A DNA stretch of 64,000 bases from Bacillaceae bacterium (GTDB lineage Bacteria; Bacillota; Bacilli; Bacillales; Alkalibacillaceae). Made by a program: the position numbers and the translations under genes. The stretch is taken from contig JACDOD010000010.1 of NCBI GenBank assembly GCA_017656265.1, positions 62,001 through 126,000 on the forward strand, written 5' to 3'. Below, one piece after another: positions 48,446 to 58,892 of the stretch; within the stretch, counting starts at the first letter, position 1; each line of letters begins with the position of its first letter. The notes below the pieces were generated by a model, which did not search any database, had not been told where the DNA came from, and saw only the letters and a list, made by a program, of their open reading frames with translations.

Positions 48446-49780
48446 TTACTGCAGGAATACGAAGTATAGTACGAATACGATGAAGAGGAAGCACATAATT
48501 GGATGGATATCCTTTGCACGCCCTTTTAGGATCATCGTAATCGGGTAGAATACAAAACCGATGGCAATACCAGTTGCAATGCTGTAGCTTAACGGCATCG
48601 CAATAACTGTTAAGAATGCAGGCACTGCAATTTCAAACTGATCCCAGTCCACATTCTTCAGGTTGGCGGCCATTAACACACCTACGATAATCAGTGCTGG
48701 TGCTGTTACCTCAGAAGTAATAACGCCAAGAAGTGGAGAGAAGAACAGTGCCAGCAAAAAGAAAGCTGCTGTAACGACTGATGCAAATCCGGAACGTCCT
48801 CCTGCTCCTACACCTGCACTTGATTCAATATAAGAAGTGGTAGTAGATGTACCTAATACAGAACCAACAACGGTCGCTGTTGAATCTGAGAAAAGAGCCC
48901 GTCCAGCACGAGGCAGCTTATTATTTTTAATAAATCCAGCCTGAGATGCTACCGCGACAAGCGTACCAGCTGTATCAAAGAAGTCAACGAACAGGAATGT
49001 CAAAATAACGACCAGCATTTGCTGAGTGAAAATTTGATCCAGGTTCGCAATCGCTTCACCAAATGTCGGTGCTAAACTTGGTACAGAGCCAACAACATCA
49101 TTAAGACCCTTTGGCGGATCAATTAAACCGACAATCATACCGGCAATAGAAGTAATAATCATAGCATAGAAAATACCGCCCTTAACACCAACAGCTAATA
49201 AAATCACCGTTACAACTATTCCAAAAATAGCCAGCAATGTTCCAGGACTGCTTAAATCACCAAGACCAACCAGTGTTGCAGGATTAGCCTGAATAATACC
49301 AGCATTTTGCAGACCGATAAACGCAATAAATAAACCGATACCAGCTCCTACTGCATATTTTAAGTTGGCTGGGATGGCATTAATAATCATTTCACGAATA
49401 CCAGAAACCGTCAGTACAATAAAAATCAATCCAGAAACCAGAACACCCGCAAGTGCTGTCTGCCATGGGATTCCCATTCCAAGAACAACAGAATAGGCAA
49501 AGAAGGCGTTTAGTCCCATACCTGGAGCGAGAGCAATCGGATACTTGGCATACAGTCCCATAATTAACGTACCAATTGCTGCAGCCAGTGCTGTAGCTGT
49601 AAATACGGCCCCCTGGTCCATTCGGGTCATTCCCTCAGGCAGTTGTTCCACATCTGCAAGGGTTAAAATCATCGGGTTAACAAATAAAATATAAGCCATG
49701 GATAAAAACGTGGTAAGACCTGCTACAAATTCCGTACGATAATTTGTACCCAGTTCATCAAAATTAAAAAACTTTCGCAT
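48446..49780 (-). CDS. pbuG: Hypoxanthine/guanine permease
   Basis: 444 residues, about twelve to fourteen helices, AzgA-type purine permease. TEFVAGLTTFLSMAYILFVN near the start, APGMGLNAFFAYSVVLG, LTFLFVDFFDTAGTLVAVAS and SSAGVGAGGRSGFASV are characteristic. It imports hypoxanthine and guanine by proton symport. AAAGGAGG precedes the ATG. It is controlled by the guanine riboswitch at 49932-50006 and neighbours guaA as in B. subtilis. Confidence 0.96.
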   Translation of the reverse strand: MRKFFNFDELGTNYRTEFVAGLTTFLSMAYILFVNPMILTLADVEQLPEGMTRMDQGAVFTATALAAAIGTLIMGLYAKYPIALAPGMGLNAFFAYSVVLGMGIPWQTALAGVLVSGLIFIVLTVSGIREMIINAIPANLKYAVGAGIGLFIAFIGLQNAGIIQANPATLVGLGDLSSPGTLLAIFGIVVTVILLAVGVKGGIFYAMIITSIAGMIVGLIDPPKGLNDVVGSVPSLAPTFGEAIANLDQIFTQQMLVVILTFLFVDFFDTAGTLVAVASQAGFIKNNKLPRAGRALFSDSTATVVGSVLGTSTTTSYIESSAGVGAGGRSGFASVVTAAFFLLALFFSPLLGVITSEVTAPALIIVGVLMAANLKNVDWDQFEIAVPAFLTVIAMPLSYSIATGIAIGFVFYPITMILKGRAKDIHPIMCFLFIVFVLYFVFLQ

Positions 49781-49825
49781 AATGTAAAAATCCTCCTTTT
49801 TACGTTGTGGACACCGCTAATCAGC

Positions 49826-49866
49826 CAATAAAAAAACACTTCCAGCACCATGGCCAGAAGTGTCTT
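49826..49866 (-). terminator. Riboswitch terminator upstream of pbuG
   Basis: On minus, AAGACACTTCTGGC pairs with GCTGGAAGTGTTTT (partial inner mismatches) and a run of T residues follows. It lies between the aptamer and the gene. Confidence 0.85.
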
Positions 49867-49931
49867 TACGAAGGAAAATTGCACAAGCCGTCCTGTACAT
49901 CCACATAAGGATAGACAATGTTTATGCAATT

Positions 49932-50006
49932 CACCCCCGTAGTCAGATCATTTACGGTGATCCGGTAGAAACTTCTGGGCCATATTCCCAAAATTATACG
50001 ACGGTG
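49932..50006 (-). ncRNA. Guanine-class purine riboswitch (pbuG)
   Basis: On minus the aptamer shows CGTATAATTTTGGGAATATGG, TTTCTACCGG, CACCGTAAATG and CTGACTACGGG, the purine riboswitch consensus. The ligand-pairing base in GACTA is C, which selects guanine/hypoxanthine over adenine. P1 closes CACC...CGTA with TACG...GGTG. Purine excess should favour the terminator at 49826-49866. Confidence 0.95.
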
Positions 50007-50049
50007 ATAGGTTTTGCCATTTTCAGCAATATTATTCATGTACAGGACT

Positions 50050-50078
50050 ATCTTACATGGTTCGACGGTCATTGTCAA
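50050..50078 (-). promoter_or_regulatory. pbuG promoter
   Basis: On minus, a perfect TTGACA (50073-50078), 17 bases, then TAAGAT (50050-50055), 44 bases before the aptamer. Confidence 0.85.
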
Positions 50079-50121
50079 CTAAAAAACGAATATTTTTTCA
50101 TCATAAACCTGTTAATGTTCG

Positions 50122-51660
50122 TTATTCCCATTCAATTGTAGCAGGCGGTTTGCTTGTTATGTCGTAAACGACCCTGTTCACGTGCTCTACTTCATTGACA
50201 ATTCTTGTAGAAATACGTTCGAGCACATCAAACGGAATTCTTGCCCAGTCAGAAGTCATTCCGTCCACAGAAGTAACTGCACGAATGCCAATCGTGTAAT
50301 CATAGGTTCTCGCATCTCCCATAACACCTACACTGCGAATGTTCGGAAGCACGGTGAAATACTGCCAGATATCCCGGTCCAGGCCCGCATTTTTAATTTC
50401 TTCCCGCAAAATGGCATCGGACTCGCGGACAATTTCCAGCTTTTCTTCTGTCACTTCTCCCAGGATCCGAATAGCTAGACCAGGGCCCGGGAACGGCTGA
50501 CGCCAGACAATTTCTTCTGGAACCCCTAGTTCAAGACCTAAACGGCGCACTTCATCCTTAAACAGGGTATTTAATGGTTCAATCAATTCAAAATCCATAT
50601 CTTCCGGCAAGCCACCAACATTGTGGTGAGACTTAATCGTCTGAGCTGTATCTGTCCCGCTTTCGATAATATCCGTATAAAGGGTTCCCTGAGCCAGGAA
50701 GTCCATTTCCTGCAGCTTTTCCGCTTCATCTCTAAACACGTAGATAAATTCATTACCGATTATTTTGCGTTTCTTCTCTGGATCAGTAACGCCTTTTAAC
50801 TTACTTAAAAAGCGTTCCTTTGCATCAACCTTAATAACGTTCATGTTAAATCCATCGCGAAATGTGTTCATGACACTTTCCGCTTCATTTTTCCTGAGAA
50901 GTCCATGGTCTACAAAGAAACAGGTCAGCTGATCACCAATTGCTTTATGGATTAATGCGGCTACCACAGATGAATCCACACCGCCGCTTAACGCACACAA
51001 GACTTTTTTGTTTCCTACCTGCTTCCGGATTTTTTCGACTTCCATTTCAATAAAGTTTTCAATGGTCCAGTTTCCTTCACACCCGCAAACCTCAAACACA
51101 AAATTTTTCAAAATATCGTTTCCGTACTGGGTGTGACGGACTTCCGGGTGAAATTGAACACCGTACAAATTGTCTTTTTCATTGCTGATGGCAGCAATCG
51201 GACATGATGGGTTCGTTGCGTCTATTTGAAACCCTTCAGGAACCTCTGCTACCTTATCACTGTGACTCATCCATACAACCTGTTCATCCGGCAGCTGATG
51301 GAACAATGGCTTATCACCTTGTACCTGAATAGTAGCTTTCCCATATTCACGCTGATTGGCACGTTCTACTTTCCCCCCGAAATGGTGGGTCATCAGCTGC
51401 ATTCCATAACAGATGCCGAGAATCGGAATATCCAGATCAAAAATCTTCTCATCGCATCGGAAACTATTTTCTGCATACACACTGTTTGGACCGCCTGATA
51501 AAATGATCCCCTTTGGGTTTAACTCCCGAATCTCCTCTGCCGTCATTTTGTGTGAATGCAGTTCACTGTAAACACCTAATTCACGGATTCTCCTGGTAAT
51601 CAGCTGATTATACTGACTTCCAAAATCCAGGACTAAAATCATCTCATCCACTTGCATCAT
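50122..51660 (-). CDS. guaA: GMP synthase (glutamine-hydrolysing)
   Basis: 512 residues. The N-terminal class I glutaminase has Cys84 in LGICYGMQL and an HPEV-type His in [10 protein letters not shown]. The ATP pyrophosphatase domain has [15 protein letters not shown]. The C-terminal dimerisation domain ends KPPATIEWE. It converts XMP to GMP. The start is ATG 51660, ten bases after AAGGAG, and the open frame upstream contains that site. Regulated by its own riboswitch (51897-51966). Confidence 0.98.
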   Translation of the reverse strand: MMQVDEMILVLDFGSQYNQLITRRIRELGVYSELHSHKMTAEEIRELNPKGIILSGGPNSVYAENSFRCDEKIFDLDIPILGICYGMQLMTHHFGGKVERANQREYGKATIQVQGDKPLFHQLPDEQVVWMSHSDKVAEVPEGFQIDATNPSCPIAAISNEKDNLYGVQFHPEVRHTQYGNDILKNFVFEVCGCEGNWTIENFIEMEVEKIRKQVGNKKVLCALSGGVDSSVVAALIHKAIGDQLTCFFVDHGLLRKNEAESVMNTFRDGFNMNVIKVDAKERFLSKLKGVTDPEKKRKIIGNEFIYVFRDEAEKLQEMDFLAQGTLYTDIIESGTDTAQTIKSHHNVGGLPEDMDFELIEPLNTLFKDEVRRLGLELGVPEEIVWRQPFPGPGLAIRILGEVTEEKLEIVRESDAILREEIKNAGLDRDIWQYFTVLPNIRSVGVMGDARTYDYTIGIRAVTSVDGMTSDWARIPFDVLERISTRIVNEVEHVNRVVYDITSKPPATIEWE

Positions 51661-51844
51661 TTTGTCAGCTCTCCTTTTGATCTCCACAATGTTTATTTTA
51701 ACTTTCCTTTACGGCCTGCATACATTCTCTCCCTTGAGTAAAACTTCCGTACACCCGCAGATCATCATCGGTCTTCCTTCCTGTCTCAAACCGTAAAAAA
51801 AACCTTCTGCGGCAAAAAAAGCACCTGGCTCCCAGCCGTATAAA

Positions 51845-51880
51845 AAATGGAATTTCCGCCTATGCTGGCAGAAATCCCAT
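51845..51880 (-). terminator. Riboswitch terminator upstream of guaA
   Basis: On minus, GGGATTTCTGCC pairs with GGCGGAAATTCC (one mismatch) and TTTTTT follows. A second, weaker hairpin with T7 (GGCTGGGAGCC) lies at about 51820-51838. Confidence 0.8.
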
Positions 51881-51896
51881 AAACCGTCCTTCTGCC

Positions 51897-51966
51897 TTCA
51901 TAGTCGGGACATTTACGGTGCCCCGGTAGAGACTCTCGAACCATATTATCGAGGATATATGAAGAC
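51897..51966 (-). ncRNA. Guanine-class purine riboswitch (guaA)
   Basis: On minus: TTCATATATCCTCGATAATA and TGG, then TCTCTACCGG, CACCGTAAATG and CCGACTATGAAG. C in GACTA indicates guanine specificity. P1 pairs CTTCATA with TATGAAG. Confidence 0.96.
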
Positions 51967-51995
51967 TTCAACATCATTCTATACAATTTGACATC

Positions 51996-52024
51996 ATTCT
52001 AACAGCCGCTGTCCTGATGGTCAA
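51996..52024 (-). promoter_or_regulatory. guaA promoter
   Basis: On minus, TTGACC (52019-52024) and TAGAAT (51996-52001) are 17 bases apart, 30 bases before the aptamer. The -35 overlaps the last codons of the yebA gene. Confidence 0.75.
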
Positions 52025-54234
52025 GACAAGACCCTGTTAATTAAATTTTCCCATAATTCTTTCATCTTTTTCTTCTGCTCATCATTCAGCTGATTCCGAT
52101 AAATCATTTGCTCATAAAAATACGTTAACCGCTTCATTTCACTGGTACCTAAACTATGATCAACATCAAAGGCAAATTCCCTCAGTGTCTGGTCCGGCTT
52201 CTTCATCATCCCTTTATGTTCCAGTAATGACAGTAAAAAGCGATAGGCATTTTGATAATTCAAATGATCTGGCTTACTCTGAAGCTGCTGACGCTTCCAC
52301 CATGTCATCCAGTGAAAACGATATCGATAGACAAAATATCCAGACAGGCCAACTATGGCGACGATCAAAATCCATGCGGTTTTGGACACGTTTGAAAACA
52401 AGTTAAATTGCCCTGAGCCGGCCCCCTGATTTTCCACGTCTGTCTGGTTCCAGGCATCAGCAAGAGGTTCCTGTTCTGGTCGATCCAGATCAGGTGTATC
52501 ACCAGCCAGCAATTCTTCCAGTGTCAGTCCTGTGGAAAAATCGGCCATGTTGGAAAACCCCTTGGTAGGCTCAAACGGCACCCATCCAATTTCCGGAAAA
52601 TATACCTCAACCCATGAATGGGCATTGGCATTAGTTATATTGTAGAGTTCCATACCATCCGGCAAATTCCCCGGTCCATCGATTGGGTCGCCTGAAGTAA
52701 AGCCTTTTACCCATCTGGCAGGAATGTCTACTGAACGCAATAATACGACCATCGCTGTTGAAAAATTATCACAATATCCCCTTTGCGTATCAAATAAAAA
52801 CTGATCGACATAATCCTGTCCATCCCGGGGAACTGGAATTCCCTGAGTATCATAGACAAAATTTGGATTCCGGAAAAATCGTTCCACTGCTCGAACCTGA
52901 TCGTAGCGGGTCGGTTCATCCTTTACAATTTGCTCTGCCAGATTCATAACTCGAGCCGGAACCGTCTCCGGCAGCTGCGTATAGGTTTGTTTAATAAACT
53001 CCGGATCTTCATCAGGAATATTTCGCAAAGCTTTAAACGTAAAATTCGGCTCCTGGAAAATAATCGGATAATGATTCAATCTCATCAGCTGATTATCATC
53101 GTTTGATCTGGCAAAAATCTCGCCAGTGGCAGAACTATAAGATAAATAATAGGTTTCGCTGGCTGAACTGATCCGTTCTGTTCCATAAGGATAGATCAGT
53201 TTCGGCAGCAACTGACTCCGATTAAAAGAAATGGTCGCTGATTTTTCCTCTGTCTCCACCTGATCCGAAAAAATGTTCATATCGATCTGACCATTTAAGG
53301 ACTCAACAAAATCTTCCTGAACAGTTCGCACCCATCCTTTTCCTGTATAAAAGTCTTTGGTTTCTATCCGCCAGTACTGAGGCTCATCCACAATGGCCTG
53401 GAATACGAGCGTATCATCCTGAATAAATGATCCTCCGAGCTGCTCATCGTTCTCACCATACCCGACTTTTCGGATGACTGTCTGCACCGCTCCTCCCCCT
53501 GCATTTTCGGCCATACTTCGCAAAAACGGTACAGGGTCTGGCCACTGGGGATTAAATTTAGGTGCTGCATATCCAATTACACTGGATGAGAAAATGAAGA
53601 CGAACAGCGGAAATATCCATCTGAGTGCCTTTTTGCCTTCAAAATTCTCTGTTTTTTCTTCTTGAGTGATCCGCTGAAAGTGGGTAATTCCCAGAAGAAT
53701 CATCGATACTAAAAATACCCGCATAATAGATACATTGCCCACATAGGCCGTGAACGTATCAATGACCGTCACATAAATGACCGTCATGACGACAAAAAAC
53801 AATGTTCTTTTGGCAATGATAAACCAGTAATGAAGTAAATAACTCAACAGCCACAGTAACAACAAAAACAGAAAACTCCGAAACAGCGGTGTCATATTCC
53901 ACCATTCCTGGCTCAGCATCGCCTGCATATTATAAGCGGCATCCATCAAGAACAGCTTATACCAATCCAGTGATAAAAGGGATTCACGTATAAACAGCCC
54001 ATCCAGTACAAAAAGGAGCCCCAGCAGCTTTAACGGTGATGTAATCCACCAGGCCAACTGCAGATAAGATAGGAAAAAACAGAAGGCTGAATACAGCAAA
54101 AACACCTGGATACTCCCTGTATCTGTGAAGCTTTCCAATGGCTTTAGCCATTCCCAGAACAGGAGAAATCCACAGATATATACGATTAAGTTTAAGACAG
54201 AATGCTGTCTGGAAAAGGTATCATTCCTGTTCAT
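52021..54234 (-). CDS. yebA: Membrane transglutaminase-like protein (YebA)
   Basis: 737 residues. About six to seven N-terminal transmembrane helices (to about 215), then a large external part with a transglutaminase-like core: RGYCDNFSTAMVVLLRS holds the nucleophile Cys, NAHSWVEVYFPEIGWVPFEP the His/Asp. A final helix (about 605-625) and a cytoplasmic DUF4129-like tail follow. Role probably in envelope protein processing or cross-linking. The start overlaps the yeaD stop by one base, so it is coupled in yeaC-yeaD-yebA. Confidence 0.93.
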   Translation of the reverse strand: MNRNDTFSRQHSVLNLIVYICGFLLFWEWLKPLESFTDTGSIQVFLLYSAFCFFLSYLQLAWWITSPLKLLGLLFVLDGLFIRESLLSLDWYKLFLMDAAYNMQAMLSQEWWNMTPLFRSFLFLLLLWLLSYLLHYWFIIAKRTLFFVVMTVIYVTVIDTFTAYVGNVSIMRVFLVSMILLGITHFQRITQEEKTENFEGKKALRWIFPLFVFIFSSSVIGYAAPKFNPQWPDPVPFLRSMAENAGGGAVQTVIRKVGYGENDEQLGGSFIQDDTLVFQAIVDEPQYWRIETKDFYTGKGWVRTVQEDFVESLNGQIDMNIFSDQVETEEKSATISFNRSQLLPKLIYPYGTERISSASETYYLSYSSATGEIFARSNDDNQLMRLNHYPIIFQEPNFTFKALRNIPDEDPEFIKQTYTQLPETVPARVMNLAEQIVKDEPTRYDQVRAVERFFRNPNFVYDTQGIPVPRDGQDYVDQFLFDTQRGYCDNFSTAMVVLLRSVDIPARWVKGFTSGDPIDGPGNLPDGMELYNITNANAHSWVEVYFPEIGWVPFEPTKGFSNMADFSTGLTLEELLAGDTPDLDRPEQEPLADAWNQTDVENQGAGSGQFNLFSNVSKTAWILIVAIVGLSGYFVYRYRFHWMTWWKRQQLQSKPDHLNYQNAYRFLLSLLEHKGMMKKPDQTLREFAFDVDHSLGTSEMKRLTYFYEQMIYRNQLNDEQKKKMKELWENLINRVLS

Positions 54235-55499
54235 TAGGCGTTCACCTCTAATTGGGATTTCATTAACTTTGCTTCGGTCAGCAAGTTAACCAAAATCCCT
54301 TGATTCTGCAGATGCTGAATATTCTTCTCCTCCAGTTCAGAAACCCACTTTTCACTGGTAATGACAAACAGTACGATACGCTGGTTTTTCCGTTTCAATT
54401 TCATTAATGTCTCAATTAGATCTCTGGTCAGATTCGTTGTGACCGCCATAAAAGCATATCCTTGATTATATCTGCTGAAATCGTTTCTTAACACCTTTGA
54501 AAAAGGCATTCCCTGCTCTGGCTGAATCGTTGCTAAAAAGCGCTTGACTTTTTCTCTGCTTCTTTCATTTGCGTTTATCTGGAAATCACGGGTATCCTTT
54601 CCATGGCAGATAAAATGGATACGGCCGGCATCAATGGTCTGATTAAACAGCAGGCCCATCGTGGTCTCGACTGCACCTTCAAATGCGAGCCAATTACCGT
54701 TTCGGCTCAGGGCTGCATCCAATATCACAACCACATCATTGCTTTTTTCCTGTTCGAACTCCTTTGTCATCACATTATTTTTTCGGGCAGTGGTTTTCCA
54801 GTCAATCCAGGAAAAACGGTCTCCAGGCATATATTCGCGCACACCGGACACTACGGTTGTGTCCTTAACTGTCAGGGTATAGGAAGGGGTTGTTCCTTCT
54901 TCAAAACTGTGCACGCCCTGGTGGAGCATAAGTTTTCGATCAGCGGGATAAACAAACAGCTTGCCCGGCACTCGAAACACCTTTTCCTTTCGAACGAACC
55001 CAAAAGGATCCCCCACTTTTACAATAATGAAATGAAAGGCATGCTCTCCTCTGGGGATGTGAGTCAGGCTGTATTTAAACACGTGCTTCCTTCTCAGGCC
55101 TGGAAATAAAATTTTCTTCATTTCTTTTTTTTCTTTCAGGACTTCAGGATTGCCCAGATAACGATACTTTTCTTGTTTTGTATCCTGCCAGTTTAACGTA
55201 TCCGGCAGATGATCTTCTATGACCATATAAAAAAACGGAAAAAACACCTTCTGTCTGATGGATAAATCAACTTCCACCTGTTCCCCAGCCTCAATTACAT
55301 AGCGTGAAAGCTTACGGTCAACCTGAAGCCAGGCTAACGGATAAAGAACCAATAACGCAGAATAACCGAGAATGGGAACAAAACTAAAAAACAGAAACCA
55401 GCTCACAAAGCCACCCTGAAACATGGCATATGAAAATAAAACAGCAAATAAAACTGCCACTATCATTAATTTGGTAAACGCAGAAACTGTTTGTCTCAT
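54234..55499 (-). CDS. yeaD: DUF58 protein (YeaD)
   Basis: 421 residues with two N-terminal membrane helices (about 12-60), a beta-rich middle, and the DUF58 signature YMPGDRFSWIDWKTTARKN. A von Willebrand-like fold continues (VVVILDAALS). DUF58 proteins work with MoxR ATPases and transglutaminase-like partners. It overlaps yeaC by four bases and yebA by one, so all three are cotranscribed. Confidence 0.94.
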   Translation of the reverse strand: MRQTVSAFTKLMIVAVLFAVLFSYAMFQGGFVSWFLFFSFVPILGYSALLVLYPLAWLQVDRKLSRYVIEAGEQVEVDLSIRQKVFFPFFYMVIEDHLPDTLNWQDTKQEKYRYLGNPEVLKEKKEMKKILFPGLRRKHVFKYSLTHIPRGEHAFHFIIVKVGDPFGFVRKEKVFRVPGKLFVYPADRKLMLHQGVHSFEEGTTPSYTLTVKDTTVVSGVREYMPGDRFSWIDWKTTARKNNVMTKEFEQEKSNDVVVILDAALSRNGNWLAFEGAVETTMGLLFNQTIDAGRIHFICHGKDTRDFQINANERSREKVKRFLATIQPEQGMPFSKVLRNDFSRYNQGYAFMAVTTNLTRDLIETLMKLKRKNQRIVLFVITSEKWVSELEEKNIQHLQNQGILVNLLTEAKLMKSQLEVNA

Positions 55500-56458
55500 T
55501 GTTCTCCCCTGTCTATTGGAACTTTAATCTGCTGAATAATTTCTTCCATAATCCCCTTTTCATCTTTTCCATCAAAATTAGCTTCAGAGGACAAAATCAT
55601 GCGGTGCGGCAATACAAACGGAGCCAGGTACTTGACATCATCCGGCACAACATAGTCACGGTCATGCATAAGCGCATAAGCTTTGGCAGCTTTCATCAAA
55701 GCTATGGATCCCCTTGGGCTCGCCCCGAGATAGACATATGGATGGTTCCTTGTGGCACTCACCATTTCAACAATATACTGCTGAACCGGAACGCTAACAT
55801 ACACATCCCGAACCTGTTTCTGCAGTTCTATTAACTCTTCTCTTGTTATTACTGCTTCGATCGTTTCAATAGGATGCTGATTGGAGGTGCGGTTTAGCAT
55901 ATCCATTTCTTCTTTTTGAGATGGGTAGCCCATTGATAGTTTTAACAGAAAACGGTCAAGCTGTGCCTCCGGAAGAGGGTACGTACCTTCATATTCAATT
56001 GGATTTTGAGTAGCCATGACAAAGAAAGGCTTCTTGAGCGGGATTGTCTTGCCATCTACAGTGACACTATGTTCCTCCATCCCCTCCAGAAGTGCGGACT
56101 GGGTTTTGGGAGAAGTACGGTTAATTTCATCGGCCAATACAATATTCCCCATAATCGGTCCTGGCCTGAATTCGAATTTTAATTCTTTAGGATTGTATAT
56201 CGAAGTTCCTGTAACGTCAGACGGCAGTAAATCGGGGGTAAACTGAATTCTCTTAAACTCACAGTCTACGGATCTGGCAATGGACCTCACCAGCATAGTC
56301 TTTCCTACACCGGGAACATCTTCAAGAAGAACATGCCCCTCTGCAAGTAAAGCTACCAGGGACAGCCTGGCAACTTCATCCTTTCCAATCATGACCTCCT
56401 GGATATTCTTTAACAATTTTCCTACTGTCGGATGATAGATGATCGTATGTTGTGACAT
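55496..56458 (-). CDS. yeaC: MoxR-family AAA+ ATPase (YeaC)
   Basis: 320 residues. Walker A DVPGVGKT at 47-54, Walker B VLADEINRTSPKTQSALLEG, arginine-finger segment PLPEAQLDRFLLKL and the C-terminal lid (GASPRGSIALMKAAKAYA). MoxR proteins are chaperone-like ATPases for assembly or activation of DUF58 and transglutaminase partners. First gene of the yeaC-yeaD-yebA operon. Confidence 0.96.
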   Translation of the reverse strand: MSQHTIIYHPTVGKLLKNIQEVMIGKDEVARLSLVALLAEGHVLLEDVPGVGKTMLVRSIARSVDCEFKRIQFTPDLLPSDVTGTSIYNPKELKFEFRPGPIMGNIVLADEINRTSPKTQSALLEGMEEHSVTVDGKTIPLKKPFFVMATQNPIEYEGTYPLPEAQLDRFLLKLSMGYPSQKEEMDMLNRTSNQHPIETIEAVITREELIELQKQVRDVYVSVPVQQYIVEMVSATRNHPYVYLGASPRGSIALMKAAKAYALMHDRDYVVPDDVKYLAPFVLPHRMILSSEANFDGKDEKGIMEEIIQQIKVPIDRGEQ

Positions 56459-56868
56459 GGGTTAGAGTCCTCCTATTTCAATTTAATATATATCATGCTG
56501 ATTCAATTGAAGCTTTGCAGTGGACGGTTTTTCTGGCCAAAAAGAACAAAACACCAATTTTGATCATTTTAAATTTTCTGTCACTTTTTACTATAATACA
56601 TGTTAACCTACCTTGAAAAATTTATACTCCTTTTTAAATGATCAGGCAGTCTTTTTTCCTTAAGCTGTATATGTTTATTGTACACGTAAAATCAAGTTTG
56701 TGAAAATGAAAACCTGTACTTTCGCTTTCCTCATTTTGTAAGTTAAGGATACGTTCCTTTGAGGATGTATGAAACTGGAAACTTATTAAATATTGATAAT
56801 GAAGAATAATAAAAAAGAAAAGTTTTCAGGCTGGATTCACTGGCACTTTTTACAGAAAGTTGGTTTTA
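56459..56868. other. Divergent intergenic region, no gene
   Basis: AT-rich, between divergent yeaC and the LtaS-like gene, so it should hold both promoters. I see no paired -35/-10 good enough to name and no convincing small frame. Confidence 0.4.
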
Positions 56869-58848
56869 ATGATGAAAATCAATCAGCGCCATATAATTTT
56901 ACTCATTTATTTCATGATATCCTTCCTGTTTATGGAGGTCATTTTTCGTCTTGGGATTGGGGATATGCTTGATCCGGCAGATTATTTCATCTCTATCCTG
57001 TTTCTCATTCCCATTGCCATTGGTTTATTTCTCATATGCAGTTCCTTTCATCACACCGCAAACTACATACTCTCCATGGTACTGTTTTTACTGTCAGGGA
57101 TGATTTATTCTTCTCAGCTGATCTATTATAAATTTTTCAGGACTTTTTACAGCTTATATTCCGCCGCAAATGCCGGTCAGGTAATGGATTTCTGGAAAGA
57201 TATTTTAAATTACATGTTCAAATATTCAGGCTGGATTCTGCTGCTTCTTTTGCCTGGTATTGGAATGGTTCTGTTAAAAAGAAAGATTGTTCCCAATGAG
57301 CCGGGTAAATGGCGGTTTAAAGGCGTTCTGATTTTCAGTCTGCTTGTCATCCATTTTGGAGCTGTTGGAATCATACATGTTAGCGGAAGGGAGCAGGAGC
57401 ACGCTGCCTATGATTTATATTACAAAACTAATTTCCCTGCCCTTTCTGTCCAGAGGCTTGGTTTGATAACAACCATGAGAATTGATTTACAGCGGCAGGT
57501 CACCGGATGGTCACCAGAATTGACAGAACCTCTTGTGCCGCCTGCCCCCCAGCCATCTAAAGAAGCACAGAAAGACAACAAAAAAGAAAAGAAAGAGGCA
57601 GAGGAAAAGCAATGGCCGTTAAATGTCATGGATATTGATTTCGATCAGCTGATTGCCAGTGAGAACAACGAAACCATCAAAAATATGCATAACTATTTTA
57701 AGCATGTTAAGCCCACATCCCAGAATGAATATACAGGCAAATTTAAAGATTATAATTTAGTGTTTATCACTGCAGAAAGCTTTGCCCCTTATGCTATTCA
57801 TAAGGAAATTACGCCAACATTATATAAAATGGCCCATGAAGGATTCCGGTTTACCAACTTTTATACCCCCCTCTGGGGCGTGAGCACTTCTGATGGTGAA
57901 TATGTGGCCTGCACGAGTTTAATCCCGAAAAGCGGCGTCTGGAGTTTTTACCTATCTGGGGATAATCATCTCCCGTTTGTTATGGGGAACCAACTAAAAA
58001 AACTGGGATATAAGACGGTGGCTTACCATAACCACACGTATACGTATTACCGTAGAGATGTATCCCATCCCAATATGGGATATGAGTATAAAGGATTAGG
58101 AAATGGTCTTGACGTCCGGGAAACCTGGCCGGAGTCTGACCTTGAGATGATGCAGAAAACGATACCTGAATATATCAATGATCAGCCATTTCACGCTTAT
58201 TACATGACTGTCAGCGGACACATGCAGTATTCGTTTATCGGAAATTCAATGGCCTACAAAAACCGGGAAGCTGTAAAGGATCTCCCTCTGTCTGAACAGG
58301 CAAAAGCTTATCTGGCCACACAGGTGGAACTGGATCGAGCTCTTGAATACTTGCTGAACAAACTGGAAGAAGCCGGGATAGCCGACAGAACCCTGATTGT
58401 CATAAGTCCAGACCATTATCCTTATGGACTGGATGATAAAACCATTGATGAACTTGCAGGGCATCAAGTAGAAGAAAACTTCGAGCTTTATAAAAGTCCT
58501 TTGATCATATACGCGAAAGGCATGGAACCAGTTACCATAGATGAGCCAGCATCAAGCCTGGACATTATTCCAACCCTGTCAAATCTGCTGGGACTCGAAT
58601 ATGATTCAAGGCTCTTGATGGGGAGGGATATTTTCTCTGATGCTCCGCCACTTGTGATGTTTCGCAATAAAAGCTTTATTACAGACAAAGGATTCTACAA
58701 TGCCCTGACGGGTGAGTTTACACCAGTGAATGGCAGTGTAGCAGATGAGGTGTACATGGAACGAATCAAAAGTGTTGTGGACCAAAAATTTTATTACTCG
58801 GTGAAGATTCTGGAGACCGATTACTATAGGAAGGTGTTGGGAGAATGA
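56869..58848 (+). CDS. Lipoteichoic acid synthase family protein (LtaS-like)
   Basis: About 659 residues. Five N-terminal transmembrane helices (to about 170), a linker rich in Lys/Glu (DNKKEKKEAEEKQW), and an extracellular sulfatase-type domain. The nucleophile is Thr340 in WGVSTSDGEY; metal and substrate residues follow in VFITAESFAP and ISPDHYPYGLDD. It polymerises glycerol phosphate from phosphatidylglycerol or primes the chain, as YfnI/YvgJ/LtaS do. It lacks an obvious signal-peptidase AXA site. The start is uncertain (ATG 56869 or 56872; TTG 56860), with a weak ribosome site. The diacylglycerol product would feed DgkB. Confidence 0.9.
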   Translation: MMKINQRHIILLIYFMISFLFMEVIFRLGIGDMLDPADYFISILFLIPIAIGLFLICSSFHHTANYILSMVLFLLSGMIYSSQLIYYKFFRTFYSLYSAANAGQVMDFWKDILNYMFKYSGWILLLLLPGIGMVLLKRKIVPNEPGKWRFKGVLIFSLLVIHFGAVGIIHVSGREQEHAAYDLYYKTNFPALSVQRLGLITTMRIDLQRQVTGWSPELTEPLVPPAPQPSKEAQKDNKKEKKEAEEKQWPLNVMDIDFDQLIASENNETIKNMHNYFKHVKPTSQNEYTGKFKDYNLVFITAESFAPYAIHKEITPTLYKMAHEGFRFTNFYTPLWGVSTSDGEYVACTSLIPKSGVWSFYLSGDNHLPFVMGNQLKKLGYKTVAYHNHTYTYYRRDVSHPNMGYEYKGLGNGLDVRETWPESDLEMMQKTIPEYINDQPFHAYYMTVSGHMQYSFIGNSMAYKNREAVKDLPLSEQAKAYLATQVELDRALEYLLNKLEEAGIADRTLIVISPDHYPYGLDDKTIDELAGHQVEENFELYKSPLIIYAKGMEPVTIDEPASSLDIIPTLSNLLGLEYDSRLLMGRDIFSDAPPLVMFRNKSFITDKGFYNALTGEFTPVNGSVADEVYMERIKSVVDQKFYYSVKILETDYYRKVLGE

Positions 58849-58892
58849 GAATAACCATATAAAGCGAATTGATTTGTGGAGCTCTTATGTAA

